The notes below the pieces were generated by a model. It saw only the letters and a list, made by a program, of their open reading frames with translations, ran no database searches and was not told the DNA's origin. A program made the translations under genes and the position numbers. A stretch of 64,000 nt of DNA from Engraulis encrasicolus (taxonomy: Eukaryota; Chordata; Actinopteri; Clupeiformes; Engraulidae): positions 10,812,866 to 10,876,865 of the forward strand of contig NC_085875.1 of assembly GCF_034702125.1 (NCBI RefSeq), given 5' to 3'. Below are positions 27,077 through 38,283 of this stretch, one piece after another (the first letter of the stretch is position 1; each line of letters begins with the position of its first letter).

Positions 27077-27470
27077 TTTATATATTTTTTCTTCTTCTTA
27101 AATATATATTTAATACATTTCATGGACCTCGCCTACTCCAAAATGCTGGCTACAGCCATGTACAATATTATAATATTTGTGAATGTGTATTGGCAGTTTG
27201 CTACCTGCTTGTTGCATGAAAAAGATCGTCTGAACTTTGTTAACCTGTGCTTCCTCACCAAAACTTGTACAGTATGTAACAAGTAAGCATAAATATTTTG
27301 CATGAAACATGTTCTGCAATTAAATGTAATGACATGTTACATTTTGCGGTTGCTTTTTTCCCCAAGGCTACTTCAAGTGATAATAAACGAGGCACCTTCT
27401 TGAGTAATTCTGCCAGTAAACCCCCCAATAAGTTGGACAATTTGTAAAATGGCATGAGAAATTGCCAAGT
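26776..27470 (+). other. 3' region of gene 1 with TA repeat
   Basis: Blocks at 26810-26870 and 27180-27420 match the 3' flank of gene 2 (37910-38270), for example GAAACATGTTCTGCAATTAAA. A (TA)n tract lies at 27024-27071. AATAAA at 27382-27387 is a candidate polyadenylation signal. Confidence 0.6.
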
Positions 27471-27972
27471 GTCTATCTAATATTGTTGACCAGACAAAAG
27501 CTAGCGCAACACGTCAGGAGGAACATGCTGCTGTGAAAAGAGGACAAGGACGTGAGTCAGATCTGGGAGCGTGGGCAGCGGCTCAAAATGAAAAAGGGCA
27601 CTTGGAACATTTTCGCAACAAGACATCTATTTGATCTAAAACTACATTTCAAACAAAGCAGGCTATTAATAAATGAAGAGCTCTTTTCCAAAACGAGATA
27701 CATCCATTTTATAGAATGTTGAAAAATTGACATTTTTGTATCGGGCATTCCATTGAATTGCATTGCAAAATGCATTTTATAGAGGTTTAAAAAGTATGTT
27801 CTGAAAATATTTGAATGGCAAGAATTCACACATAGATTATAGGACTTCTTAACAGTCAATTCCAATATTAAAATGCAAAAGGTAAAAAAAAAGGTCAAAA
27901 GAGCTCTTCAAATACAGAACTCACTAAAGGTTTCTAGCGAACTAACTGTAAACCAATTCTATTTTAAACATG
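27471..27972. other. Noncoding, nothing recognised
   Basis: AT-rich intergenic DNA between gene 1 and the LTR-like element. Confidence 0.4.
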
Positions 27973-29303
27973 TGTAAACGAGTGGACATCGGATTTATTT
28001 CTAAATATAGTAAGTTGATTGTTTAGCACGACTATGCCACCTACGGGGGTTAATCGTAGGACAAGGTAACCCCTTTTTGAAACATTAAAGGCACCACAGG
28101 TTCGCACATTACAGGGGAGGGAGACGTGTTTTCCATAAAGAAATTTATTTTATTTTCGTTACAAAAGATGCTTTAAAATTATTAGCAACATAGGAAATAT
28201 TTACAGTAGTTCACAATCTCACACAGTCACGTATCCTTTTCCTCATACCGCCACATACAATGAACGGCAGGTAGCTTCTAAAGAGACTCGCAAGGAAAGA
28301 AAATACATTAACAGAATAGCAAACCATGCGAGATGACACTGCAATCGGGAAGATAACAACACAAGTAAGGAGGGAGGTACACACCATGCAAGTTCGACAC
28401 GCCAAAACAATAAAATAAAATAAGCAGATCATGTGTAATTGACACACAGCATGGCTGTGAGAAAAAAGGACAAGCAAACCATGCAAATCACAGTAAGGAC
28501 AGAAAATGAAAATAAATAAATAAGAGTCACTTTAGAGGAGCTAGGCCTACACCCAACTGATGCAGAATATGTCCGTCCACTTCACGCACCAGGCTGCACT
28601 GCTTGTGACGCGAGACCCGCTGCGGCAACCGCTGTTTAGGCAGTCCTTAGATAGCAGACCACCAGCTCTTACGCTTCTTTTACGTCTTTACTTTCTTTAC
28701 TTCTTTCAGTTGCAAGTTCATTGTAGACAAAGCAGCAGTCTGGGGGGCATGGGCACGCCTGGGGCGCTCCACTACACCTGTGATGTTAACAGGCAAAGCG
28801 CACCTCAATTAGGCTACTGCATCTACACACACGCACCACTAAAATTACTCTCGGAACAGCAACTATACACATACATACCACGAAAGTGAGGAGGAGATCA
28901 TCTAGTCGAGACCAGAGAGATGAGGGCAACCACTGTTGCCACTCGCTGTCCTTCCGGGAAAGCTGGCCACTGACTCGTACCGTGGGAAAACGGCCGCCAA
29001 GTGAAAGCGTGCAACTATGGCAAGAGAGCGCAACTTTTAATACCAACATTCCACAAGTAAAACTACACTCAACAATAACCAATGATAGTTACTCAACCAG
29101 TCTAGGCAGGCACACAATCTCTCCAAACCAGCCACCAAGGCCTACTCGCATCCCATGCCACAAACAACCCCGGCCCCTGGAAACAGAGAGGAAGCGCACG
29201 TACCCAAACACCCGCCTTTATATTAAGGATTGAGAACCGACTCCACCAATCCATGGCGGTCCCCTGGGAAATCGCATGACACGAAACACTTCATCCGGCT
29301 ACA
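27973..29303 (-). mobile_element. Probable solo LTR (1.33 kb)
   Basis: Begins TG (TGTAAACG) and ends CA (GGCTACA), with CATG on both sides (27969-27972 and 29304-29307). Read on the minus strand it has a TATAAA-like box about 90 bases from one end (near 29218) and AATAAA-type signals near the other (about 28141-28155). No gag or pol sequence. The distance between TATA box and poly(A) signal is unusually long, so a processed transcript or other element remains possible. Confidence 0.45.
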
Positions 29304-29690
29304 CATGTTTTTTTTTTTTAATCTTTTAAAAAATGTGTATTCTACTTAACTTTACTTTGTTGTATTTCATTTACTTGATATTATTTAGTTACTTTTGCAA
29401 GTGAACAATGACCAAGAGAAGCAACATATTTGTGAATACTATTGATGTGCTACAGTTTATAACCTGTTTGTTGCATTAAATATACACAGCCTGGCCGAAA
29501 AAGAGAAACAAATCCTCACCGGAAAAAAGGTTGGACTGCCTATGTTGTATGTATGCTGTATGTTTTTGGACCACCTTAAGCTTTGATTATGGCACACTTT
29601 TAGAGTTATATTGTTTCACTCCTGCATTGCATTGTCTGGATTTATTTCCATAGCGTTTCATTAAGTTTTCATCAAGATCTTGTATTGGCG
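29304..29690 (+). other. Orphan receptor 3' flank (lost gene copy)
   Basis: Matches the downstream region of gene 2 in two blocks: 29360-29545 with 37880-38290 (TTGTATTTCAT, CCAAGAGAA.CAACATA, CTGTTTGTTGCAT, AAATCCTCACC) and 29576-29690 with 38688-38800 (TTAAGCTTTGATTA, TTTATTTCCAT, AAGATCTTGTATTGGC). No receptor coding sequence precedes it; the LTR-like element abuts instead. Confidence 0.65.
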
Positions 29691-30631
29691 ATGATAGGGG
29701 GTCAGTTGTTCCGGGCCCAGGAAGAGTGGGCACTATAATTGGGTCCTCATCACCACCAGCAAGGAGCAGAGAGGCAAAACAGTTGGTAGCCAAACTCAGC
29801 ACAACACATGGTAAATGGTAAATGGGGTAATCAGGGCCAACGCCACAGGGGGGCATTGGAGGGCATTGCCCCCCAGCCAAGCTGCTGTGCCCCCCTGGGC
29901 CTTTTCACCTAAACATGCTGATATGGTCATTAATATGCAACAAATTAGTATTTTTTCTGAATACAGTAAATATAAAGTGCCACCAGTGCTTAACCACCAT
30001 AGCCCTAATAAAGAAATAAATGAATAGGCTACAATTTTTAGACATTGTCACTGATAATTTGTCAGTAGACCTAAATGTGAAATAATAAGTGAACAGTGAT
30101 CCCTTGAAATAATGGGATTGTCCCGTATTTAGGAACAAAAGTACTGTTCCTTAAGGCGGATTTATAGTTAACGCAGCTGGTGCTAACCTCATTCATACCT
30201 CCCTGGCGACGATGGCGTGCACTCAAAATGACGTCACACGCCCCTCCGCAAGCTGCCGCTGCGCAAGGTCGTGCACCCCAGATTTTTTGTAATTTGGCGT
30301 GCGCCACCAGCGACCATGCATGTAGGCAGACAAAGCAGGAGTTGCGAAGAGATATAGGCTACACAGCTAGTGGACTACAGAAGGGACCCTGCATCATTTT
30401 GAGGATAATAAAATGTCTTAGAGAGTTATTTTATCTTCTCCCTTAAATGTTGTTCAGTCAAACAATTGTTTAGGCCTAGTTTGTTCAGCAAAGCACGTTG
30501 TGTTTGGCGATCTATTCATACATTCTGCAGCTAGAACAATGCTAACTCTGCCCATACCCCCCGCCAAGGTCCCCCCCCCATATTCCATCAAATGCCCGTC
30601 CAACGACTTGGTTCTGCAGCCGGCTCTGGGG
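29691..30631. other. Noncoding with dispersed-repeat fragments
   Basis: 29729-29825 is a copy of 10727-10830. The remainder, including a GC-rich patch at 30180-30320, has no supported gene. Confidence 0.4.
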
Positions 30632-30873
30632 GTAGTGGTGGCTCAGGTGGTGTCTGAGCCATTTCACAACCAGGAGATTGCAGCCCTGCTCTGCCTGACC
30701 CCATCAACGTCAAAGTTCCTCCTGGTGGCAGCCTGGTGGTACTCTGTGTGGTAGCCACTGTGTGAATCTGAGTGTGAATGGGTGAATGTGAGGCATACAA
30801 TGTAAAGCGCTTTGAGTGCTCGAATTAGTGGAAAGGTGCTGTACTTTATAAATGCAGTTCATTTAGCATTCAG
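30632..30873 (+). mobile_element. tRNA-derived SINE (uninterrupted copy)
   Basis: Same family as 10842-11378. The head GTGGTGGCTCAGGTGGTG and body GTGAATGGGTGAATGTGAGG lead directly into TGTAAAGCGCTTTGAGTGC. The B box region has partly decayed. Confidence 0.75.
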
Positions 30874-31530
30874 CGCAATACATCAGGCTGAAAATGACAC
30901 TGCACTGCGGTCAACGGACCTGGAAATGACTCAGATCCTAAACTATCTCTACCACCCATCACTCAGTGAAGAAACTAAGGCTGCGTTTCTACAAAGTATG
31001 GTGATGATAAAAACAGAAGATGCAAAAGTGGCGTTTCATCTTCAAATTTTCAACAACTTACATGAGGACATTGGGTATAAAATATATTTTCTCATTAGTG
31101 TCTTTCGTTTACTGCATGTCGGGGTCTAGAGAAGTGTGAAGTTTAAGATGTATGGCACGTCACATGAACACATTTTGCTTATTTTGCAGTTTAGACAGAG
31201 ACGTAACCCGGGTCATCTTCAAAATTCTGAAATGAATCTTCAAATTTTTGCATTTTAAGGTGGGGTTGCCATGTAAACAAAAGGCACTTCTGATCAAATA
31301 TTTTGATGTTTTCCCTCGAAAAGGAAATGTGATAATTTCATCTTTTCTAAGTAGGCCTAAACAATCATGCATCTACACGAATTACACAGCACATTAAAAG
31401 GTGCTAAACATGAACAAAAGAAAAGATATTGCACACTTAGTATATCCTTTTTGTTCTTCTAATGGGCAAGCTTTCGGTCAGCTGACCTTCCTCAGGGCTC
31501 AGTTACAAATGAAACATGGAAACAGATGTG
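30874..31530. repeat. Dispersed repeat shared with 11379-11740
   Basis: GGCTGAAAATGACACTGCAC, GAAGAAACTAAGGCTGCGTT and later GGGCAAGCTTTCGGTCAGC with CCTCAGGGCTCAGTTAC match the 11.4-kb copy in order. This copy is longer in the middle. Confidence 0.6.
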
Positions 31531-31959
31531 TTGGAAACAAAAAAATGGAACAATATTAAAATCATCACTAATGTTGTGTTTCTTTTGTGCAGTTCTTAAT
31601 TTCACCATTGGAATGAATAGGTGGCCCATTTTACCTGAATGCATTTTCCCCCATCCAGGATGACACCTGTCACTAAAACTTGTAAAAATGTATATATATA
31701 TTTTTTTTTACAGTAATCACCTTGTTTTTTGTCATGAAATGGAAGATTTTGAGTCACTTTATGCAATCAAACTTCATCTTCATTCCAATTTCATCAGTCT
31801 TTCTGAAAAGTGGCCCAATTTACCTAAATGCACCCTATATAAAAACTAGTATATCTCTATAAATATAGTATATAACAAGTTAAAATCCCAAAATATCCAA
31901 AGTATCCAACACATTTTTTTTAAGTGACAAAGACATTTCTGCCAAATTACATGATTGCA
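31531..31959. other. AT-rich noncoding, nothing recognised
   Basis: No gene or named element. Confidence 0.4.
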
Positions 31960-32345
31960 TCACTAATTTAACTATTCTTAGACTTATTTGCAAGTGGCGA
32001 GGGTTGCCATCTTGAAAAATGGTGGCCATCTTGGATTTTGCGTGGCCAACACCATATTTTGAAAAAGTACATTCAAATGAACATTTTTGCCAAATGATAA
32101 GCCTGCATCACTAATGTAACTATTCTTAGACTTATTTAGAAGTGGAGAAGGTGGCCATCTTGGATTTTGCGTGGCCAACACCATATTTTGAAAAAGTACA
32201 TTCAAATAAACATTTTCGCCAAATTACATACTTGCATCACTAATTTAACTATTCTTAGACTTATTTAGAAGTGGAGAAGGTGACCATCTTGGATTTTTGC
32301 GTGGCCAACGCCCTGAGCTGATAGAGTACATTCTAATGAACATCT
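31960..32345. repeat. Minisatellite, three to four units of ~127 bp
   Basis: CCATCTTGGATTTTGCGTGG, CACCATATTTTGAAAAAGTA and TAACTATTCTTAGACTTATT recur in order. A looser relative (GCCATCTTGGA) lies at 42235-42495. Confidence 0.85.
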
Positions 32346-32830
32346 GTGCCAGTTTCCATGCTTGCATACCAAAGTGAACTATTCTGGGCTATTTTGACAG
32401 TTAAGCGCTGCACTGAAACACTTGCTTCAACTTCAGTCCAACGAGTGCAGAATTAGCTGATAAGACAGGTACATCAGTCTACCTGTGTTAGACAGAAACT
32501 GTGTTTTTTTTTTCACTTCTACTTTTACTTTTGACATCTCTGCCTCTCTAAGTGTTACAACATTTTGCATGGTAGACCACATTTTGGTCATAGACCAATA
32601 TCAGTAGCTTTTGGACGTTTCTCAAGTGCTGTTATCGAAAATGTATATCGTCCTTCAGACATGAGGTCATTTTGTGTCGAAGGCCTCTATGTGACACTCT
32701 CTCACGCTCTGACTGTCCTTTTGTGGGAATTAAGGCCAGCTCAACAGTCACACATACAACTTTCACACGACTATAAAGAGCTTTTCAAGGTGAGTTTTAT
32801 ATTATATACTTGTTTATATATGCATATATA
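32346..32830. other. Noncoding, nothing recognised
   Basis: Bases 32400-32540 resemble 12790-12930 loosely (GACATCTCTGCCT and CAGAAACTGTG). No gene. Confidence 0.4.
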
Positions 32831-33696
32831 CAGTGAACAGCAATAATGAGTACACCCCTGTTGAAAAGTGACATTTGAACAACATTTTAATAAAAAAATA
32901 TTCCCAAAATGCTCATAGAGTAACTGTGCAATATAAGTGTGTAAAAGTATCTTTTGAGCTTACGACAGAAAAGTAAGGCTGATAGAATCATTTAAATGGC
33001 ATATTTGTCCATTTTTGTGAAATTATGCTGGTGCAAAAGTGAGGAAGTTGTTAAACTCGTTGATAAAATATGTTAAACTCCTAGAGAGTGTCTGTTTCAC
33101 CAGAAGAAACATGTTTGTCAACATGTACTGTGACTACTGAAGCAGATCATGATACTCTATAGGATTTCATTCAAATCTCACATACATCTATTTTAGCCAG
33201 GTGCAGACTCAAAATGTAAAAGTTCAATGTAAGGCAAGGATGAAACACACACGATGACTCCCTTAATCCCTTTCGAGACGTTTCGGGCCAACACGGCCCC
33301 TTCTGAGACTCTATGTTATAACCTTACTGTCACCAAAATTGTAATGTCTGTGTCTTAATCTGTTACTTAAGGCTCCCGGCACTGTCATAGTAACGTAATG
33401 TTGTTATGATGTATTTTCAGCAGATAGTGAATAAGCCCACCGGCGACCCCATCTACAGTAAGAGGCTACGTACGATAGGGGTGTACACACTTTTGCACCA
33501 GCATAATTTCACAAAAATTGACAAATATGCCATTTACGTTAGGCTATAGGCCTACTATAGACCTAACTTTTCTGTCGTACGCTCAAAAAGATTACCCTTA
33601 CTTTAAGAGCATTTTGGGAATAACTTGTATGTTTATTAAAATATTGTTCAAAATGTTACTTTTCAATAGTGGAGTACTTATTATTGCTGTGCACTG
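32831..33696. mobile_element. Mariner-like long-TIR element (866 bp)
   Basis: Ends CAGTGAACAGCAATAATGAG and its imperfect inverse (ATTATTGCTGTGCACTG), flanked by TA at 32829-32830 and 33697-33698. Arms of about 215 bases include GCTGGTGCAAAAGTG paired with CACTTTTGCACCAGC-like sequence near 33488. No transposase. Confidence 0.8.
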
Positions 33697-34228
33697 TACA
33701 TGAGAATTCAACTTACAGAGCAAAAGTGAGTTATCAACAGGGTTTAAATTGGGGCGGAGCCCTCCGGAGCGCAGCTCAGCCTCCTCACCTCGGGGGGACA
33801 GGCAAACGGAGCTGCGCTCCAGTGTTCATATTCAAATTTAACTGTAGCCCCTTAATGCGCGCCGTACCTCCTGAGGCACGCTATAATATACATTGAAAGT
33901 TAACTACTATAGTACTACACTACTATCACAGTGCACGGGGCCTTTAGTAATACATTATGACTTGGTCATTGCCATGCTGGTAACAGCTAATTTATAATGC
34001 CGTGTCTTAAGAGGTTAATAGCCTATATTTTCACCTTTCTTGAAATATCATATTTTTATGAAAGTTTTCCAATGATAGCAACATAAAATAAGATTAAGGG
34101 ACTCCTGCATTATTTGAGTTATTATGCGTCTGCATTCTGCAAATGCGCTGCGAGACACCACAATTTCAGTTTGTAGACATTTTATTGCAACGTTGCAACA
34201 GCTGAGCGGAGCGCTCGTCCTTCTAGAA
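33697..34228. other. Noncoding with a receptor-flank fragment
   Basis: 33945-34015 (GGTCATTGCCATGCTGGTAACAG and CCGTGTCTTAA) matches 53725-53785 downstream of gene 4, another scattered piece of the duplicated block. Otherwise nothing recognised. Confidence 0.5.
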
Positions 34229-34704
34229 CAGGGGTCAGGAACCTTTTTGGTGGAGAGAGCCATAAAAGCCCATTTTTTAAAAAGACATTTTCGTGAGAGC
34301 CATAGGCCTACCATTTAAAAACACGGAATAGCCTACAATGAAAAGCATGTGTTTCAACTAAGCCCAACACATTTAGAGTGTACTGTCAAGTTATTACTTT
34401 TATTAATAACTGGAAAAAGTAGGAATATTGGGTAGCCAACTGTCAACTTCATTATGGCGGGGCTTTGGGGGTCCTCCCCCGAAAATGTTGTAGGCCTATC
34501 TCTTAGATTTAATTTCCTGCATTGTAATGCATTTTAATGTCCCGTGTCCAGTTTCAGCTCAATATGGAACACATACTTCTATTTATAAATATGGGACGAT
34601 TCTGTATTTCAAAGGACAGTTGGCAACCCTAAGTTAGTAAGAGCCAGATAGGCCTACTATTCCCAAAAGAGCCACATGTGGCTCAACAGTCATACTGACC
34701 CCTG
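34229..34704. mobile_element. hAT-like MITE (476 bp)
   Basis: Ends CAGGGGTCAGGAACCTTTTT and ACTGACCCCTG. 8-bp duplication TTCTAGAA lies at 34221-34228 and 34705-34712. A sister copy in opposite orientation is in a kdm1a intron (59874-60302). Confidence 0.92.
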
Positions 34705-35847
34705 TTCTAGAACTACTCCGCTTCGAGTTTGTCACTACTTTCAGCCCGTCCTCCATGCTATCATGTTCAATGTGCAAAGTTAGTAGCCTAGATACAATGC
34801 TTTTACAAATACTTTTACAAAAGGGAGGTAAGCTGTCATTTCATTTGTTTTAGCGTTCAGACAAAGTTAACCAAACAGTCATGCAGAATAGCGTGGTGCA
34901 TGCCTACTTTAACAGCAGTTTGTTAATGGGGGGAAATCACCATCAAGTTTGGGATTTCCGTCCATCGTTCTGTCAGAATGTGTAGCCATATCATTGTAGG
35001 TTACTTTTATGTGGGCTTAAAATGCCAGGAACGTATCAAAAGTTTTAAGAGAGTATACAAATGATAGGAATGCCTGCGTATCCATCCTAGCTTTCCGTGT
35101 AGAACAGTGCACTGTCTCTCTCGCACTGGAAATAATTTGCTGCAGCGAGCTCCAATCTATTGCCGCCAAACTTATGCTTTAAATTCGGCAAAAAAAACAA
35201 TAATTACTGCGTGATTGCATTCTCAAACACTTCAGCTATGGTTGTGCAAGGTGTTTCAAATCAAGGCAATGCAGTGTGCATTCCGAGAAGTTCTAGGTGA
35301 CCATCCCCAGTTAATCGAGCCCCACGCTGATGTCGCACAACGTGTCTGAGTCAGAATATTCTCCGCAAACTCCGCCTGATTTAAAGTGACAGTGCACACT
35401 TTCACTCAGCTTAGCCTAATCATGCAGTTTTATTCTTTTAACTTTGTTACTTAATAGGCAATGCATGCTAATAAATGCATAAATCCAAGACATTATAGGA
35501 GAATTAAAATGAAACGTATGATCTTTTAAAACAAATTGGTATTCACATCAGTAGCCTAATATGATTTCTTAGGCTTTTGATGTGGTGTTTTCTTTACCAT
35601 GTCTTACACCTTTGTAGCTTGATGGTGGCAGTGGTGGTGGTCAGAATTTAAGTTTTTTTGCCCCAGAACTGACAGGAGAGAATATTAAAAAAGTAGGCTA
35701 CACAAATGCATCAGGTGTGATAGCCTACTGGTTTAACTGTTTAGGCCTGCCTATTTTTTAGCAACCTAATACAGTGAAGAAGGAATTAGGGAAGGCCTAC
35801 CTTGCTGTTTTTCTCATAATCGAGTAATACATTATGTATGATATTAA
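34705..35847. other. Noncoding upstream of gene 2
   Basis: No homologue of the 5'UTR exon of the other receptor genes was found here, and no other gene. Confidence 0.45.
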
Positions 35848-36651
35848 AGGACCAGTTCAGTCAATTTCAACATGCAGTTGTAATGGTCATACTACCCTGG
35901 ACTTGTCAGTACTTGAGATTTTTTTTCTTCTTCTTCAGCCTTTTCAGAGACCCTGGTCATTGTAATGGGGGCAGCACATTGTTTACATTTCAAAAAACAT
36001 TTTTATTTATTCCCAAAAACATCCAAAAGGTTATACAACATCAGCAGACAACTAGCAAACAGTAGTACCTTTTGGGAAAATATTTGGAGTAGGCCTTTGT
36101 TAATAAAAAAAAAAAAAAAGTAAACAAACGCTGCCCCTGAATTAGCCTAGTCCTGACCATCCCATAATACTACCATTTCATTTCGTATTTATGGTCTAGC
36201 ATTTGTTTGCTCTGAAGCGATTGTAGGAAGGAGGAAGTTTGCACTCAGTTATGGTTTGAAATTATTTGACACCTCTCACCCAATCGCTGGCAGTTACTCA
36301 ACAACAACATAGGCAGACCAATGGCTCCGGCGCAGATGTGTACGTCATTGTCACGAGCGTCCTCCCCCTTTCGCCCCCACGTGGGGGGCGTATTCGATTA
36401 TTGGCTGTTTTCTGAGGGGGCGTTGCGATCAAAATTCTACTGCTCCAGGCACTCCACAGAGAAGCACGGCCAGACTACAGTAGTGGAGCCAATCCTTTGG
36501 CGGAAATACGTAGGATGGCTCGCGAGGCTACCCCTGAATAGCTCATATCTCGGAAAGGGCTGAGCCGAAGAATGTGGCATCACCGGGTACTGACAAGTCA
36601 AGGGTAGCGTGAGCAATACAACAGCATATTGAAATTGACTGAACTGGTCCT
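35848..36651. mobile_element. TTAA-type TIR element just upstream of gene 2
   Basis: Ends AGGACCAGTTCAGTCAATTT and AAATTGACTGAACTGGTCCT, between TTAA at 35844-35847 and 36652-36655. A shorter sister copy is at 60608-60955. This copy is enlarged by a nested insertion at 36143-36530. It ends about 140 bases before the gene 2 acceptor. Confidence 0.9.
36143..36530. mobile_element. hAT-like element nested in the TTAA element (388 bp)
   Basis: Ends TAGCCT...CCATCC and GGATGG...AGGCTA. Flanked by CCCCTGAAT at 36134-36142 and 36531-36539. The sister element at 60608 lacks the insertion, confirming the boundary. GC-rich interior. Confidence 0.85.
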
Positions 36652-36804
36652 TTAATTATAGGCAATAACTTCATAGAATACATTTTGCCTGATGGGGCGA
36701 TATGAAAAAAATATATATTTTGACCGCGAGTGAATCAACTAATTATTAACTAATTATCAACTAATAGCCTATCTGCTGTTTGTTTACAGGAGATCAAAAA
36801 CAGC

Positions 36805-37833
36805 ATGGGAAATGATACATCGCATCACCTCGATCATGAGTTTGACGATAACATGTCTGACTATGAATACCCTGACTACTATGATGATGACATATTCCTG
36901 CCATCATCCCCTGGCTGGTCCTGTGATGCCCTGTGTGTCTTCATCCTCGTGGTCTGCATCACCATCTCCATTCTGGGCGTCCTGGGAAACGGCCTCGTCA
37001 TCTGGATCATTCTTCTGAAGACAAAGCGTTCGGTCAACTCCTCGTGGTACTTCAGCCTGGCAGTATCGGACCTCTTGCTCTGCAGCACACTTCCTTTCAA
37101 CTGTGCGTACTGGATAGCTGGGCAGTGGCATTTTGGGGGGTTTATGTGCAAGTTCATCAACATGGCCATGCCTTTGAACATGTACAGCAGCATATTCCTT
37201 CTGGTCATTGTCAGTGTAGACCGCTGCATATGTGTCATCTTGCCTGTGTGGTCTCAGAACCACCGCACTCTGAGAGGTTCCTCAGTCGTCGTCGTAGCAG
37301 CCTGGATTCTCGCTACGGCATTATCTCTTCATAACCTCGTCTTTTATGCCACAAATATAAAAAATGATATTCTTTTTTGTGATCACAATGGCACATCCAC
37401 ACAGAAGAAAACCTTTGTTGCAATTAGTTTCATATTTGGACTTGCTCTCCCTTTGCTTGTGATAGTCATTTGTTATGCCATTATTATGCAGAAGCTGAAA
37501 GTCAATCGTATGACAAGGTCTCCCAAACCATTCAGACTCATGACAGCAGTTATAATCACATTTGTCATTTGCTGGCTACCGTATCAAACCTACCGGATGC
37601 TGGGTGTCAACCAGGTTTCCAATATTAAGACGGGGATTCAAATCTCCACCATTCTGGCCTATGCCAACAGTGTCATGAACCCGGTGTTGTACTCCTTCAT
37701 GGGCCAAGACTTCAGAAATAGATGCATTAGCTCCATTTGTGCAAGGATGGAAAATGCCTTACATCAGGAAGACCAGTCTACAAAAGCAATCCCTATGTCT
37801 ATATCAGCACATAGTCAAACCAATTCAAATTAA
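36805..37833 (+). CDS. Chemokine-like receptor 1-like GPCR, gene 2 (divergent)
   Basis: 342-residue class A receptor. Start lies 15 bases after the acceptor at 36788-36789. Seven membrane segments in the same places as gene 1; DRC at 139-141, C115-C192 pair, CWLPY and NPVLY present. N-terminus is strongly acidic and tyrosine-rich (residues 14-29, four tyrosines among aspartates), as in chemoattractant receptors with sulfated tyrosines. N-glycosylation at N3, N16 and N195. It lacks the PPPPPAW run. Extracellular loop 2 and TM3 differ most from the paralogues, while TM1/loop 1 and the C-terminal 50 residues are nearly identical to gene 1, including at the DNA level. No 5'UTR exon homologue was found upstream. 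Ligand unknown. Confidence 0.92.
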   Translation: MGNDTSHHLDHEFDDNMSDYEYPDYYDDDIFLPSSPGWSCDALCVFILVVCITISILGVLGNGLVIWIILLKTKRSVNSSWYFSLAVSDLLLCSTLPFNCAYWIAGQWHFGGFMCKFINMAMPLNMYSSIFLLVIVSVDRCICVILPVWSQNHRTLRGSSVVVVAAWILATALSLHNLVFYATNIKNDILFCDHNGTSTQKKTFVAISFIFGLALPLLVIVICYAIIMQKLKVNRMTRSPKPFRLMTAVIITFVICWLPYQTYRMLGVNQVSNIKTGIQISTILAYANSVMNPVLYSFMGQDFRNRCISSICARMENALHQEDQSTKAIPMSISAHSQTNSN

Positions 37834-38283
37834 TCCTGATATTTAGCAGATTGTCTGATAAGAGTAATTTTTATTTTTTGTATTTCATGTAGACCTATCC
37901 TTCAATTTACCACTAGTCACATTGAGACAGTAGTCTCTCTTGCAAGTGAGCCCAGGCCAAGAGAACCAACATAGGTAGCAGGGTAAACAATGTTACATGC
38001 AGTATTTGTGAATGTCTATTGGTGTGCAGTTTGCAAACTGTTTGTTGCATGAAACATACCGTCATGCAACATATAGCTTCATTGATGTTCAGTGACTTTA
38101 ACTTGTGTTTATTCCTCAACAAAACGTGTACACACTGTGTAACAAGGAAACATATCTGTTTTGCGTGAAACATGTTCTGCAATTAAAAGAAATGACACAT
38201 TCCATTCTGCAGCTGCTTTGTTCCCAAGGCTACTTGATGAGAAACGAGGCACCTACCTGAGACATCCTAAATCCTCACCCAAA
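37834..38283 (+). other. 3' region of gene 2
   Basis: Homologous to 26800-27410 after gene 1 (CACATTGAGACAG.AGTCT.., GCAAGTGAGCCC.GGCCAAGAGA). No strong AATAAA; AATTAAA at 38180 is a possible signal. Confidence 0.6.

Noticed and set aside
28211..28486. 91-codon minus-strand frame with hydrophobic segments
   Set aside because: Lies inside the LTR-like element, has no recognisable family motif and no splice or start context.
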